This document shows positions 51,256 through 61,021 of a DNA stretch of 64,000 bases, piece by piece. The position numbers and the translations under genes are program-made. The notes beneath the pieces are model-generated. The model ran no database searches. It was not told the origin of the DNA and saw only the letters and a program-made list of their open reading frames with translations. The DNA is from an uncultured Eubacteriales bacterium. Its GTDB lineage: Bacteria; Bacillota; Clostridia; Oscillospirales; Acutalibacteraceae. Where the stretch lies: NCBI GenBank assembly GCA_934454125.1, contig CAKSFA010000001.1, positions 1 to 64,000 on the forward strand, read 5' to 3'. Within the stretch, counting starts at the first letter, position 1; every line of letters starts with the position of its first letter.

Positions 51256-51353
51256 GAAATTGAGTATATGCAAGGTGCAAAAGTGTTGCAAATATACGCA
51301 AAAATGAACAGGGAAATGATAAGATACTGAATTGAGGAAAGAGATGAACTTTT

Positions 51354-53009
51354 ATGAGAAGTGATAATATGAAATTGGGCCCCAATCGGGCGCCGCAGCG
51401 CTCGCTGTTGCGCGCTTTGGGGCTTTCTGATACAGAGTTGACCAGGCCATTTATCGGCGTGGTCTGTTCCAAAAGTGACTATATACCTGGGCATAAGCAT
51501 CTGGGGGAAATTGCAGAAGCAGTAAAAGCGGGTATTCGTAATGCGGGTGGCGTACCATTTGAGTTTGAGACCATCGGAGTATGTGACGGACTTGCAATGG
51601 GACATCAGGGCATGAAGTACTCCTTGTGTTCGCGTGAACTGATTGCAGATTCTATTGAGGTAATGCTGACTGCACATCCGCTGGATGCTGTGGTGTTCAT
51701 ACCAAACTGTGATAAAATTGTGCCAGGTATGCTGATGGCATGCTGCCGCATGAATCTGCCAAGTATTTTTGTCAGCGGTGGCCCGATGTTGCCGGGAAAA
51801 CATGGTGACACCCGTTTTGGTTTGTCTGAGATGTTTGAGGCTGTGGGTAGCTATGTCTCTGGATGCATTGATTTGGATGAATTGACTGATATGGAAAAAT
51901 CAGCTTGCCCAAGTTGCGGTTCGTGTTCTGGTATGTATACGGCAAACTCCATGAACTGTTTGACGGAAGCCATTGGTATGGCGTTGCCGGGCAACGGTAC
52001 AATACCGGCGGTGATGTCTGCGCGATTGGCATTAGCAAAGCAGGCGGGAGAGCGTATCTTAGAGCTGCTTCAGGAAAATGTGCGCCCCAGTGATATTCTG
52101 AATGAAAAATCGTTTGAAAATGCGCTGCGCAGCGATATGGCGCTGGGATGTTCGAGCAATACGGTGCTGCACTTGCTTGCCATTGCATATGAGGCAGGTG
52201 TGCCGGTTACGATGGATTTGATTGACGAGATCAGTAAAACAACACCGCAGTTATGCAAGTTGAATCCGGCCAGTGAGGTGTTTATTACAGACCTGAATGA
52301 AGTTGGTGGCATTCAGTCGGTGCTGAAAGAGCTAGCCAAAACAGGTTTGTTGCATACAGACTGCCTGACTGTGAGCGGCACGGTAGAAGCGCGTATGGAG
52401 CGCTATCCTGCGGCAGATGGTCAGGTGATTCGCACGGTGGAGCATGCGTTTCGTAAAGACGGAGGCATTGCGATTTTGAAGGGTAACATTGCGCCGGAGG
52501 GCGCTGTGGTAAAGCAAGGAGCTGTTGCACCGGAGATGATGGTGCACAGTGGACCAGCGCGCTGCTTTGACTGCGAGGAAGATGCAAGCGCTGCAATTTT
52601 GGGCGGCAAAATCAAAGCGGGAGATGTGGTGATTATTCGCTATGAAGGGCCAAAGGGTGGTCCTGGCATGCGTGAGATGCTGCAGCCGACAGCTGCGATT
52701 ACCGGTATGGGGTTGGGGGAAAGCGTAGCGTTGATTACAGACGGGCGTTTTTCTGGTGCGACAAGGGGAGCGTCGATTGGGCATGTGTCGCCAGAGGCGG
52801 CGGCTGGCGGTGTGATTGCGCTGATTGAGGACGATGATATTGTAGAGATTGATATTGCGCAGCGCAAACTGGATGTGCGTGTGAGTGATGAGGTGTTGGC
52901 AGAGCGCAGAAAGCACTGGAAGGCACCGCGAAAGGAGCTGACAGGTTATATCAAGCGATATGCCCAGCATGTGACCTCTGGTTCGCGTGGAGCGGTGTTT
53001 GAGAAATAA
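51354..53009 (+). CDS. ilvD: dihydroxy-acid dehydratase
   Basis: A 551-residue iron-sulphur dehydratase forming 2-oxo acids in valine, isoleucine and leucine synthesis. Recognisable parts: [17 protein letters not shown], the cluster ligands in [13 protein letters not shown] and [21 protein letters not shown], and the C-terminal [21 protein letters not shown]. Length is normal. GAGGAAAGAG precedes the ATG at 51354. Followed by leuC and leuD, giving a branched-chain amino acid cluster. No leucine leader peptide or T-box was found upstream. Confidence 0.97.
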   Translation: MRSDNMKLGPNRAPQRSLLRALGLSDTELTRPFIGVVCSKSDYIPGHKHLGEIAEAVKAGIRNAGGVPFEFETIGVCDGLAMGHQGMKYSLCSRELIADSIEVMLTAHPLDAVVFIPNCDKIVPGMLMACCRMNLPSIFVSGGPMLPGKHGDTRFGLSEMFEAVGSYVSGCIDLDELTDMEKSACPSCGSCSGMYTANSMNCLTEAIGMALPGNGTIPAVMSARLALAKQAGERILELLQENVRPSDILNEKSFENALRSDMALGCSSNTVLHLLAIAYEAGVPVTMDLIDEISKTTPQLCKLNPASEVFITDLNEVGGIQSVLKELAKTGLLHTDCLTVSGTVEARMERYPAADGQVIRTVEHAFRKDGGIAILKGNIAPEGAVVKQGAVAPEMMVHSGPARCFDCEEDASAAILGGKIKAGDVVIIRYEGPKGGPGMREMLQPTAAITGMGLGESVALITDGRFSGATRGASIGHVSPEAAAGGVIALIEDDDIVEIDIAQRKLDVRVSDEVLAERRKHWKAPRKELTGYIKRYAQHVTSGSRGAVFEK

Positions 53010-53111
53010 ATGGGTGCAGCGCTGTTTTCGGCGCTGTATTTTTGTGCGTTGCAAAGGAATGGGAAAACAGGTATAATGAGGAAAAAGGTTTGCCGGTAAG
53101 GAGGATATAGC

Positions 53112-54380
53112 ATGGGGATGACCATGACACAGAAGATATTAGCAGCGCATGCAGGGCTGGACAGCGTAAGAGCAGGCCAGTTGATTGAAGCAAAGCTGGA
53201 CATTGTGCTAGGCAATGATATTACCAGCCCGGTGGCGATCAATGTATTTGAAAGCAGTGGGGCAAAAAATGTTTTTGATAACAATAAAATTGCGCTTGTA
53301 ATGGATCATTTTACACCAAATAAGGATATTAAAGCGGCAGAGCAATGCCGTCAGGTGCGTAATTTTGCGGATAAGTATGATATTAAGCATTATTTTGATG
53401 TGGGACAGATGGGAATTGAGCATGCTCTGTTGCCCGAACAGGGCGTTGTGGGCCCGGGAGACGCCATTATTGGTGCGGATTCGCATACCTGCACTTATGG
53501 TGCGTTGGGCGCGTTTTCAACCGGTGTGGGCTCGACCGATATGGCGTGCGGTATGATGACGGGCAAGGCCTGGTTTAAGGTGCCCTCGGCGATTCAGGTG
53601 AAGCTTGTGGGCAAGCTGAATAAATTTGTCAGTGGAAAAGATGTTATCTTGCATTTGATTGGTCAGATTGGTGTGGATGGTGCCTTGTATCGTTCGCTGG
53701 AGTTTACGGGCGAAGGTGTGCACACGCTGTCGATGGACGATCGATTGTGTATTGCCAATATGGCCATTGAGGCTGGCGCTAAGAATGGGATTTTCCCGGT
53801 GGATGAGGTGACGCTGGCTTATTGTAAGGATCGTTTTCAGCGGGAGGTGCGCGTGTTTGAAGCAGACAGCGATGCGGAGTATGACGAGACCATTGTGATT
53901 GATTTGAGTGCACTGCGCCCGACGATTGCGTTTCCGCATTTGCCGGAGAATACGCATACCGTGGACGAGGTTGGTGAGCGTGAGATTAAGATTGATCAGG
54001 TGGTGATTGGCTCTTGCACCAATGGCCGTTTGGAGGATTTGCAAACTGCGGCTGAGCTGCTCAAAGATAAAAAGGTGGCAAAGCATGTGCGCTGCATTAT
54101 CATACCTGGTACGCAGCAGATTTATTTGCAGGCGGTGCAAAATGGCTGGGTAGAGACGTTTATTCGCGCAGGTGCGGTGTTTTCGACGCCGACGTGCGGG
54201 CCGTGTTTGGGCGGCCACATGGGAATTTTGGGCAAGGGCGAGCGTGCTGTTTCGACCACGAACCGCAATTTTGTGGGTCGCATGGGACACATTGAATCTG
54301 AGATTTATCTTGCAAGCCCGGCGGTGGCGGCAGCAAGCGCTGTGACCGGCTATATTACAGACCCGACCAAGGGTGTTTGA
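53112..54380 (+). CDS. leuC: 3-isopropylmalate dehydratase, large subunit
   Basis: A 422-residue aconitase-family large subunit that isomerises isopropylmalate in leucine synthesis. Cluster ligands lie in [12 protein letters not shown] and [33 protein letters not shown] and the C-terminal [22 protein letters not shown] are standard for the prokaryotic LeuC/HacA type of this length. AAGGAGG precedes the ATG at 53112. leuD follows 14 bases later. Confidence 0.96.
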   Translation: MGMTMTQKILAAHAGLDSVRAGQLIEAKLDIVLGNDITSPVAINVFESSGAKNVFDNNKIALVMDHFTPNKDIKAAEQCRQVRNFADKYDIKHYFDVGQMGIEHALLPEQGVVGPGDAIIGADSHTCTYGALGAFSTGVGSTDMACGMMTGKAWFKVPSAIQVKLVGKLNKFVSGKDVILHLIGQIGVDGALYRSLEFTGEGVHTLSMDDRLCIANMAIEAGAKNGIFPVDEVTLAYCKDRFQREVRVFEADSDAEYDETIVIDLSALRPTIAFPHLPENTHTVDEVGEREIKIDQVVIGSCTNGRLEDLQTAAELLKDKKVAKHVRCIIIPGTQQIYLQAVQNGWVETFIRAGAVFSTPTCGPCLGGHMGILGKGERAVSTTNRNFVGRMGHIESEIYLASPAVAAASAVTGYITDPTKGV

Positions 54381-54394
54381 GAGGAGGAGCGGCT

Positions 54395-54877
54395 ATGAAG
54401 GCACACGGCAGAGTACATAAATATGGTGATAATGTGGATACCGATGTGATTATACCGGCACGGTATTTGAATACGACGTCGCACAGTGAGTTGGCGGCGC
54501 ACTGTATGGAGGACATTGACAAAGAGTTTGTCAAGAAAGTGAAGCAGGGAGATATTTTGGTGGCAAATAAGAATTTTGGGTGCGGTTCCTCGCGGGAGCA
54601 TGCGCCGATTGCGATTAAGGCAAGTGGCATCTCTTGTGTGATTGCAAGTACGTTTGCGCGGATTTTTTATCGCAATGCAATTAATATTGGCTTGGCAATT
54701 TTAGAGTGTGATGAAGCGGCCAGAGACATTGCGGATGGTGATGAGGTGCGCATTGATTTTGATACCGGTGTGATTGAAAATGTGACGACGGGTAAGACGT
54801 ATCAGGCGCAGCCGTTTCCTCCATTTATACAGAACATGATACAAAAGGGCGGGCTGATTCAAAGCATTGGATCTTAA
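54395..54877 (+). CDS. leuD: 3-isopropylmalate dehydratase, small subunit
   Basis: A 160-residue small subunit of the short (LeuD/HacB) type that pairs with the 420-residue large subunit. Motifs: [35 protein letters not shown] and [23 protein letters not shown] precedes the ATG at 54395. It completes the swivelling domain of the isomerase. A terminator follows; leuB and leuA are not in the window. Confidence 0.96.
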   Translation: MKAHGRVHKYGDNVDTDVIIPARYLNTTSHSELAAHCMEDIDKEFVKKVKQGDILVANKNFGCGSSREHAPIAIKASGISCVIASTFARIFYRNAINIGLAILECDEAARDIADGDEVRIDFDTGVIENVTTGKTYQAQPFPPFIQNMIQKGGLIQSIGS

Positions 54878-55226
54878 AAAACAGGGGCAGGGTGCAGGCA
54901 AATTTGGTTTGCGCACAGCCCTTTTTGTGTTTTTGGGTGCAGGGAACCGGAAACGGCACGTTGCGGACCAATCGCGACAAAAAACGGCGTGAAACAAACC
55001 AAAAACCGGCAAACTTCAAAAAATATTCATAATTAGGGTGTGATTTTGCATTATAATAAAATTGTACCGAGCGCAAACCGGAACAGTTGCAGGGATGGGA
55101 TTGCAACAAAATTATATGGATTAAAACCGGAATTGATTGTGTCTATCTAATTTATGTGTGATAAAAATCAGCAGAATAAAATTAAATCAGTAAAATAAAT
55201 AGTGAAAAAGAGAGGCTGAGGATTGT
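54878..55226 (+). other. intergenic region between leuD and the two-component system
   Basis: No gene seen. At 54890-54927 a hairpin (GGGTGC with GCACAGCCC enclosing GCAAA/TTTGC) runs into TTTTT and should end the leu transcript. A TATAAT at 55052-55057 may be a promoter -10, though its -35 is weak. AAACCGG occurs near 55000, 55075 and 55124, twice as AAACCGGAA; these could be regulator sites. Confidence 0.55.
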
Positions 55227-55916
55227 ATGGCGGCAGGAAAAGTTTTAGTGGTGGATGATGACCGGAATATTTGTGAGTTGCTGCGGCTTTATGTTGAAAA
55301 AGAGGGATTTGAAGTGCGCATGGCAAATGACGGGCGTTCTGCGCTGGAGGCGTTTGACGAGATGAACCCGGATTTGGTGATGCTGGACATTATGCTGCCG
55401 GAGCTGGATGGCTGGCAGGTGTGCAGGGAAATTCGGAAGAAGTCGCAGTGCCCGATTATTATGCTCACGGCCAAGGGCGAGGTGTTTGATAAGGTGCTGG
55501 GCCTGGAGCTGGGCGCGGACGACTATGTGGTAAAACCGTTTGAAACCAAGGAGGTTGTGGCGCGCATCAAGGCGGTTTTGCGCCGCACGGGCAGCACGGT
55601 GGAGGAAGAGATCAAGGAAGTGCGGTATGATAAGCTGAGCATTAATCTGACCAATTATGAGCTGAAGGTGAACGGTGTGCCGGTGGACACCCCGCCAAAG
55701 GAGATGGAGTTGATTTATCATCTGGCGAGCAACCCGAACCGCGTGTTTACGCGGGATCAGCTGTTGGACGAAGTGTGGGGCTTTGATTACTACGGAGATT
55801 CGCGCACGGTGGATGTGCATGTGAAGCGTTTGCGCGAAAAGCTGGAGGGCGTTTCGGACAAATGGGCGCTGAAGACGGTTTGGGGCGTTGGCTATAAATT
55901 TGAGCTGAAGGAATAA
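55227..55916 (+). CDS. response regulator, OmpR/PhoB family
   Basis: A 229-residue response regulator. The receiver domain (1-120) has the acidic pair VVDDDRN, phosphoacceptor Asp in PDLVMLDIMLPELDGW, Thr in IIMLTAKGE and Lys in YVVKPFETKE. The winged-helix DNA-binding domain ends RTVDVHVKRLREKLEGVSDKWALKTVWGVGYKFEL. It is paired with the histidine kinase downstream. Which signals it reads is unknown, though its partner and the trailing HtrA gene suggest envelope stress. Confidence 0.95.
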   Translation: MAAGKVLVVDDDRNICELLRLYVEKEGFEVRMANDGRSALEAFDEMNPDLVMLDIMLPELDGWQVCREIRKKSQCPIIMLTAKGEVFDKVLGLELGADDYVVKPFETKEVVARIKAVLRRTGSTVEEEIKEVRYDKLSINLTNYELKVNGVPVDTPPKEMELIYHLASNPNRVFTRDQLLDEVWGFDYYGDSRTVDVHVKRLREKLEGVSDKWALKTVWGVGYKFELKE

Positions 55917-55933
55917 GACGGGAGCTGTTGTGC

Positions 55934-57559
55934 GTGCAGAAAAGCTTGTTTAAAAAATATTTAAGCGTGACCTCGCTGATTATTGGCGTGAGCTTTTTGT
56001 TTTTGGGCACGATTATGATCGTGTTTGTTGCGCAGTATTTTCAGGCGGAAAAGCAGACGCAGCTTGCACAGGACGCAGGCAGCATTGCGGCGCTGGCCGG
56101 ACAGAGCGTGGAGCAGAAAAATGATGGCTATGTTCTGGACGAGGAGCGCATGGAGCAGTTTATCAAGGCGTTTTCGGAGTATGAAGATGCGGATTTTTTT
56201 GTTGTGGACAAAAATGGCGTGGAGATGATTTCGAGCTACAGCATACGGGAGCTGGAGAGCGGAGAAAAGCTGACTGCGCGGGAGCCGATCAGCCGGGAGA
56301 CGATGGAGCAGGTGATGACGGGCTATTTTGCTGCAACGGGAACGATGAACGGGCTGTATCGCAACAATTGTTATATTGTGGGCGTGCCGATTATGACAAC
56401 TGCTGCAGATGGCACTAAGGAGGCTGTTGGTGCAGTGTTTGGGGCTTCTGACCTGAAGATTTTGCATATGTTTCGTGATGAGACGATTAAGATTTTTATG
56501 CTGGCGGCTGTGGCGACGTTTATGGTTTCGTTTTGCATTGTGTGGACGTTTTCTTATAAACTGGCAAAGCCGTTGCGCCAGATGGCGATTGCGGCAAAGC
56601 ATTTTGGTGAAGGAGATTTTTCTGTGCGTGTGTCGGTGGACAGCAGGGATGAGATCGGCGAGCTTTCTTCGGCATTTAACCAGATGGCCGAAGCGTTAGC
56701 TGCCGGCGAGAGCATGCGGCGGAATTTTATTGCCAATACCTCGCACGAATTGAAGACGCCGATGACGACCATTGCGGGATTTGTGGATGGTATTTTGGAC
56801 GGAACGATACCAAAAGAGAAGCATGCGTATTATTTGCGCATTGTATCGCAGGAAGTGAAGCGGCTTTCTCGGTTGGTCAAGACGATGCTGGATCTTTCGA
56901 AGATTGACAGCGGGGAGATGACGCTGCGGCCGACACGGTTTGATTTGAGCAATACGGTGTTTGTGACGTTGCTCTCGTTTGAAAAGGCGATTGAGGATAA
57001 GCACATTGAGATACGCGGATTGGAGACGGAGACGAGCCTGTTTGTGGACGGAGACCCGGATATGATACACCAGGTGCTGTATAATCTGCTGGAAAATGCG
57101 GTGAAGTTCACCAATGAGGGTGGTTATATTTTGATTTGCCTGACGGAGACCAATGACCGCGTGACTGTGGCCATTGAGAACAGTGGCGCGGGGATACCGG
57201 CGGATGAGGCGGAGATGATTTTTGACCGGTTTTATAAGACGGATAAGTCGCGGAGTCAGGATAAAAATGGTATGGGACTTGGGCTTTATATCGTGCGGAC
57301 TATTGTGCGGCTGCATGGCGGCGAAATTGGTGTGACCGGAGAGGAAAATGCGTACTGTCGGTTTGAGTTTTGGTTGCCAAAGCGGGCGGCCAAGGAAAAT
57401 GGAAGCGATAAAAAAGATGTGCATGAAACAAAAGTGTCGTTTGTGGACAAAAAGGCTGCCAGGGGCGATAAAAAAGGCAAAAAGAAGGGCGGCGTAACCC
57501 CGGAGGTCATTGAAGTGACGGAGGTGGAGGTTGTGGACCCGCAGGACAAGGAATCTTGA
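55934..57559 (+). CDS. sensor histidine kinase, membrane-bound
   Basis: A kinase of about 541 residues. TM1 (about 11-35), an outer sensor domain with a PAS/Cache-like feel (ADFFVVDKNG), TM2 (about 186-206), HAMP (207-258), HisKA with phosphoacceptor His271 in NTSHELKTPMTT, and an ATPase domain with NLLENAVKFTNEGG, GAGIPADEAEMIFDRFYKTDKSR and GMGLGLYIV. A Lys/Glu/Val-rich tail of about 60 residues follows, which is unusual. GTG at 55934 is favoured because GGAG is nine bases upstream; TTG at 55928 is also in frame. Lies just after its response regulator. Confidence 0.95.
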   Translation: MQKSLFKKYLSVTSLIIGVSFLFLGTIMIVFVAQYFQAEKQTQLAQDAGSIAALAGQSVEQKNDGYVLDEERMEQFIKAFSEYEDADFFVVDKNGVEMISSYSIRELESGEKLTAREPISRETMEQVMTGYFAATGTMNGLYRNNCYIVGVPIMTTAADGTKEAVGAVFGASDLKILHMFRDETIKIFMLAAVATFMVSFCIVWTFSYKLAKPLRQMAIAAKHFGEGDFSVRVSVDSRDEIGELSSAFNQMAEALAAGESMRRNFIANTSHELKTPMTTIAGFVDGILDGTIPKEKHAYYLRIVSQEVKRLSRLVKTMLDLSKIDSGEMTLRPTRFDLSNTVFVTLLSFEKAIEDKHIEIRGLETETSLFVDGDPDMIHQVLYNLLENAVKFTNEGGYILICLTETNDRVTVAIENSGAGIPADEAEMIFDRFYKTDKSRSQDKNGMGLGLYIVRTIVRLHGGEIGVTGEENAYCRFEFWLPKRAAKENGSDKKDVHETKVSFVDKKAARGDKKGKKKGGVTPEVIEVTEVEVVDPQDKES

Positions 57560-57573
57560 GAGGTGAGATGGGT

Positions 57574-59148
57574 ATGGAGGAACGAAATCAGCAAAAACGA
57601 AACGGCAATCAGCCGGAGGTAATGCCGTTTGCGCAGCCTTGGGGAGCTGGTTGGTCGGAGCCGTTGGAGCCGGAGCAGGGTGATGCGGCTGACGGAGTGG
57701 AGCCGAAGGTTGCCGGAAGTGCGCCGGAAGCGGGTCGCGATTGGGCGGCATCGTTGGAGTCGGAGCAGGGTGATGCGGCTGGCGGAGTGGAGCCGAAGGT
57801 TGCCGGAAGTGCGCCGGAAGCGGGTCGCGATTGTGCGGCATCGTTGGAGTCGGAGCAGGGTGATGCGGCTGGCGGAGTGGAGCCGGAGATTGCCGGAAGT
57901 GTGCCGGAAGCGGGTCGCGATTGTGCGGCATCGTTGGAAGGTGGTGATGTGGACTGGGCGCCATCATTTAACGGCATGCCGTTGCAGGAGCCGCCGCTGA
58001 AGACCCCGGTGGGCGTGAAGATATTTATTGCAGTGTTGATCGCGTTGGCGGTTTGCTTTCTTGGCGGATTTTTTGCGTTTGGAACGTATGTAACACTGCA
58101 CCAGACCCCTGTGGCACGCGAAAATCAAACAGAAGTGACGTCGGAGTGGCAGGTGGAGCCGGTGGACGCGACAGACCCGGAGTTTGCCGGTGTGACTTTG
58201 CAGCGTGCGCAGGGAGATGCGCTGACGGCGCAGCAGGCGTATGAGAAAGCGGTTGTCTCGATGGTGGGGATTTTGGCGGAGACGCAAAACAGCGAGAGCG
58301 GCAGCAAGCAGGGCAGCGGTGTGATCGCGACGGAAAATGGATATGTGATTACGAATGCGCATGTGCTGGACTATGACAGAATGGCTGCGGTGACGGTGGT
58401 GACCAGTGATCAGCGGCGCTATGCCGGCGTTGTGGTCGGGTTGGATCGCGATGCTGATTTGGCGGTTGTGAAAGTCGATGCGCAGGGGCTGATACCGGCG
58501 GAGTTTGGCGATGCTACGGCTCTGGCTGTGGGCGAAAGTGTGATGGCTATCGGCAGCCCGGGCGGCGTGCGGTTTGGTGGCTCGATGACGATGGGCGTTG
58601 TTTCTGCTCTGAATCGCAGTGTGGCGGATTACAGCAGCACCGGGGTGACATATATTCAGACTGATACGGCGATTAACCCTGGCAACAGCGGTGGTGGTCT
58701 GGTGAATTTGCACGGCCAGGTGGTTGGCATTAATACCATTAAGGTGGTGGCGTCTGGCTATGAAGGGATGGGGTTTTCGATACCGATGAGTCAGGCGGGA
58801 CAGATTGTGGACACGCTGATTCGGCAGGGTAGCATTGCTGCGGTGGGTCGGCTGGGAATTACCGGTATGACGCAGTATTTGCAGCAGGAGGGAGAGACGT
58901 ATGCTGTGGCGGCGGGTGTGCAGGTGGTTGAGGTGGATAGCACCAGCCCGTTGAAGGAGTCGCAGTTGCAGGCGGGTGACCGCATTGTGGCGCTGAATGG
59001 TGCGGAGATTCGCACGTTGGAGGATGTGTATGCGCAGTTGCGCGTGCATCGTGTGGGACAGCATGTGACGCTGCGGGTGCAGCGCGGAACGGGCAGCGAA
59101 CAAGAGGAGTTTACTGTTGAGACGGTGATTTTGCAGCGGACGAGTTGA
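57574..59148 (+). CDS. htrA: HtrA/DegP-type serine protease with repetitive N terminus
   Basis: A protease of about 524 residues. A cytoplasmic, repetitive, acidic N-terminal part (about 1-140, three 30-residue repeats) is followed by a membrane helix (about 148-173), a trypsin-like domain with His263 (TNAHVLD), Asp295 (DADLAVV) and Ser372 (NPGNSGGGL), and one C-terminal PDZ domain (GDRIVALNGAEI). It degrades or refolds damaged envelope proteins. The ATG at 57574 has AGGTGAG at proper distance. It follows the histidine kinase by 14 bases, suggesting control by that two-component system. Confidence 0.94.
   Translation: MEERNQQKRNGNQPEVMPFAQPWGAGWSEPLEPEQGDAADGVEPKVAGSAPEAGRDWAASLESEQGDAAGGVEPKVAGSAPEAGRDCAASLESEQGDAAGGVEPEIAGSVPEAGRDCAASLEGGDVDWAPSFNGMPLQEPPLKTPVGVKIFIAVLIALAVCFLGGFFAFGTYVTLHQTPVARENQTEVTSEWQVEPVDATDPEFAGVTLQRAQGDALTAQQAYEKAVVSMVGILAETQNSESGSKQGSGVIATENGYVITNAHVLDYDRMAAVTVVTSDQRRYAGVVVGLDRDADLAVVKVDAQGLIPAEFGDATALAVGESVMAIGSPGGVRFGGSMTMGVVSALNRSVADYSSTGVTYIQTDTAINPGNSGGGLVNLHGQVVGINTIKVVASGYEGMGFSIPMSQAGQIVDTLIRQGSIAAVGRLGITGMTQYLQQEGETYAVAAGVQVVEVDSTSPLKESQLQAGDRIVALNGAEIRTLEDVYAQLRVHRVGQHVTLRVQRGTGSEQEEFTVETVILQRTS
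57673..57932 (+). repeat. 90-bp in-frame tandem repeat in htrA
   Basis: GAGCAGGGTGATGCGGC begins at 57673, 57763 and 57853, an exact 90-base period (30 codons), three copies with few differences. The encoded repeat is EQGDAAGGVEPKVAGSAPEA followed by GRDCAASLES. Confidence 0.93.
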
Positions 59149-59156
59149 GGATCAAA

Positions 59157-59181
59157 GGCGGCGGAGACGCTGCTTTTTTTT
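59157..59181 (+). terminator. terminator after htrA
   Basis: GCGGCG / CGCTGC (one G-T pair) with loop GAGA and eight Ts. Confidence 0.85.
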
Positions 59182-59295
59182 GCGCTTTTTTGGATGGGGG
59201 AAGCTTCGGTAAGGAGTTGGCTTGGATTGTTGGTGTTTTTTGGATGTGATTGTGGGAGGTTTAAAATGGGAGAAATATTGTGAGAGAATAGATTG

Positions 59296-59321
59296 GAGCA
59301 GCGAGAAGCTGTTCTTTTTTT
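59296..59321 (+). terminator. second terminator before the phage module
   Basis: GAGCAGC / GCTGTTC with loop GAGAA and a run of Ts, about 100 bases upstream of the terminase small subunit gene. Confidence 0.75.
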
Positions 59322-59419
59322 GGGATTTGAAAAAATTTTTGAAAAATTTGCATGGTTCAGGCGGAAATTGGAGGGATTTTGCGGGTATAGTGAACGGGTT
59401 TTTTGAGAGGAGGGCGTGT

Positions 59420-59743
59420 ATGGAGCAGGAGGATGTGCGGCAGAAATTGGTGCAGGGACTGGAACGGATAGCGTATGCCAATGTGGGCGATGCCGTGAAA
59501 CTGCTGTTTATGGATCAGTTGAGTGTTCGTGCTTTGCGGCGGTTGGATTTGTTTGCGGTTTCGGAAATCTGCAAGCGCAAGGACGGTGGCGTGGAGATTA
59601 AATTTTATGACCGCTTTGCAGCACTGCGGGCGTTGCAGGAGCTTTATGGTGGAAAAGAAGTGGACGCTGCGGGGTTTTATCATGCATTGGAGCAGGGTGT
59701 GAAATCGTTTGAAGAGGAGGAGCGAGAGGGTGATGCGGTTTGA
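59420..59743 (+). CDS. putative phage terminase small subunit
   Basis: A 107-residue protein. Position immediately before a terminase large subunit, small size and a helical, acidic sequence (LFMDQLSVRALRRLDLFAVSEICKRKDGG) fit a small terminase subunit, which recognises phage DNA for packaging. No clear helix-turn-helix is visible by eye, so this rests mainly on context. GGAGG precedes the ATG at 59420. It overlaps terL by 11 bases. Confidence 0.68.
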   Translation: MEQEDVRQKLVQGLERIAYANVGDAVKLLFMDQLSVRALRRLDLFAVSEICKRKDGGVEIKFYDRFAALRALQELYGGKEVDAAGFYHALEQGVKSFEEEEREGDAV

Positions 59744-60980
59744 GCGGTTTTCGAAAAAGCAGATGCAGGTGCTCAGCTGGTGGCAGCGGGGGAGCCCGTA
59801 TGCGGATCATACGGCGGTGATTTGCGATGGGGCGGTGCGCAGCGGTAAGACGCTTTGCATGAGTATTTCATTTTTTTGCTGGGCGTTTTATCGGTTTGAG
59901 GGGCGGGCGTTTGGGATATGCGGCAAGACTGTGCGGGCGGTAAAGCGCAATGTGGTGGCACCGGTGCTGCCAATCTTGCGGGAGCTGGGGTTTGACTGCC
60001 GGCTGAGTGACAGTGAGGACTGCATCTATGTGCGGTTTTGTGGCAGGGAGAACCGGTTTTATCTGTTTGGCGGAAAGGATGCCGGCAGTGCGGCGCTGAT
60101 TCAGGGCGTGACGCTGGCGGGTGTGTTTTTGGATGAGGTGGCGTTGATGCCGCGCTCGTTTGTGGAGCAGGCGCTGGCAAGGTGCTCTGACGAGGGGAGC
60201 AAGCTGTGGTTCAACTGCAACCCGGAGACGCCGCAGCACTGGTTTTACTGCGAATGGATTGCCAAGGCGGAACAGAAACAGGCGTTGTATCTGCATTTTT
60301 TGATGGAGGATAACCCGGCGTTGCCGGAGCGGGTGCGCAGGCGGTATCGGCAGATGTATGCAGGAACGTTTTATCGCAGATTTGTGCTGGGAGAATGGGT
60401 GAGTACACAGGGGCTGGTGTACCCATTTATGGAGCAGGGGCGTTTTTGCAAAGTGCCGGCAGGTGCGTTTGATGCGTATGTGGTGTCTTGCGATTATGGG
60501 ACGGTGAACCCTGCCTCATTTGGACTGTGGGGCAGGCAGGGCGGCGTGTGGTATCGGTTGGAAGAGTATTACTACGATGCGCGGCTGACGGGTGTTTGCC
60601 GCACCGATGAGGAGCATTACTCTGCGCTGGAGCAGCTGATCGGCGGGCGAAAGGTGCAGCAGATTGTGGTGGACCCTTCTGCGGCGAGTTTTATCACGCT
60701 GATACGGCGCAGGGGACGGTATACCGTGACACCGGCAAAAAACAACGTGCTGGACGGGATTCGTGCGGTGAGCGGGGCGCTCAGGCGCGGAGAGATTCGT
60801 ATTTGCGACTGCTGCAGCGATGCAGTGCGCGAATTTGGGTTGTATCGCTGGCAGGACGGGTTGCATCGGGATGCGCCGGTGAAGGAGCATGACCATGCGA
60901 TGGACGACATACGGTATTTTGTGACAACGGTTTTGCAGGAGGAAGAGGATTTTTTTGTGCTGGCGGCAAGGCGGTATTGA
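59733..60980 (+). CDS. phage terminase large subunit (PBSX type)
   Basis: A 415-residue packaging motor. The N-terminal ATPase has the Walker A VICDGAVRSGKTLCMS and Walker B GVFLDEVALM, then FNCNPETPQHWFY (coupling motif); the C-terminal nuclease has YVVSCDYGTVNP, VVDPSAASFI and HAMDDIRYF, which supply the acidic metal ligands. This is the PBSX/Terminase_6-like group. Start ATG at 59733, overlapping terS. The motor cuts concatemers and pumps DNA into the head, with the portal encoded next. Confidence 0.93.
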   Translation: MRFERFSKKQMQVLSWWQRGSPYADHTAVICDGAVRSGKTLCMSISFFCWAFYRFEGRAFGICGKTVRAVKRNVVAPVLPILRELGFDCRLSDSEDCIYVRFCGRENRFYLFGGKDAGSAALIQGVTLAGVFLDEVALMPRSFVEQALARCSDEGSKLWFNCNPETPQHWFYCEWIAKAEQKQALYLHFLMEDNPALPERVRRRYRQMYAGTFYRRFVLGEWVSTQGLVYPFMEQGRFCKVPAGAFDAYVVSCDYGTVNPASFGLWGRQGGVWYRLEEYYYDARLTGVCRTDEEHYSALEQLIGGRKVQQIVVDPSAASFITLIRRRGRYTVTPAKNNVLDGIRAVSGALRRGEIRICDCCSDAVREFGLYRWQDGLHRDAPVKEHDHAMDDIRYFVTTVLQEEEDFFVLAARRY

Positions 60981-61021
60981 GCTTGGCGCAAAAAAGTGAC
61001 TGGAACAGAAGGGAGTTTGCA

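Noticed and set aside
51094..51353. Leucine/valine T-box or attenuator upstream of ilvD
   Set aside because: No T-box core, no leader peptide with Leu/Val/Ile runs and no terminator hairpin seen.
57556..57967. Long Pro-rich frames on both strands opposite the htrA repeats
   Set aside because: They are by-products of the in-frame repeat and have no independent support.
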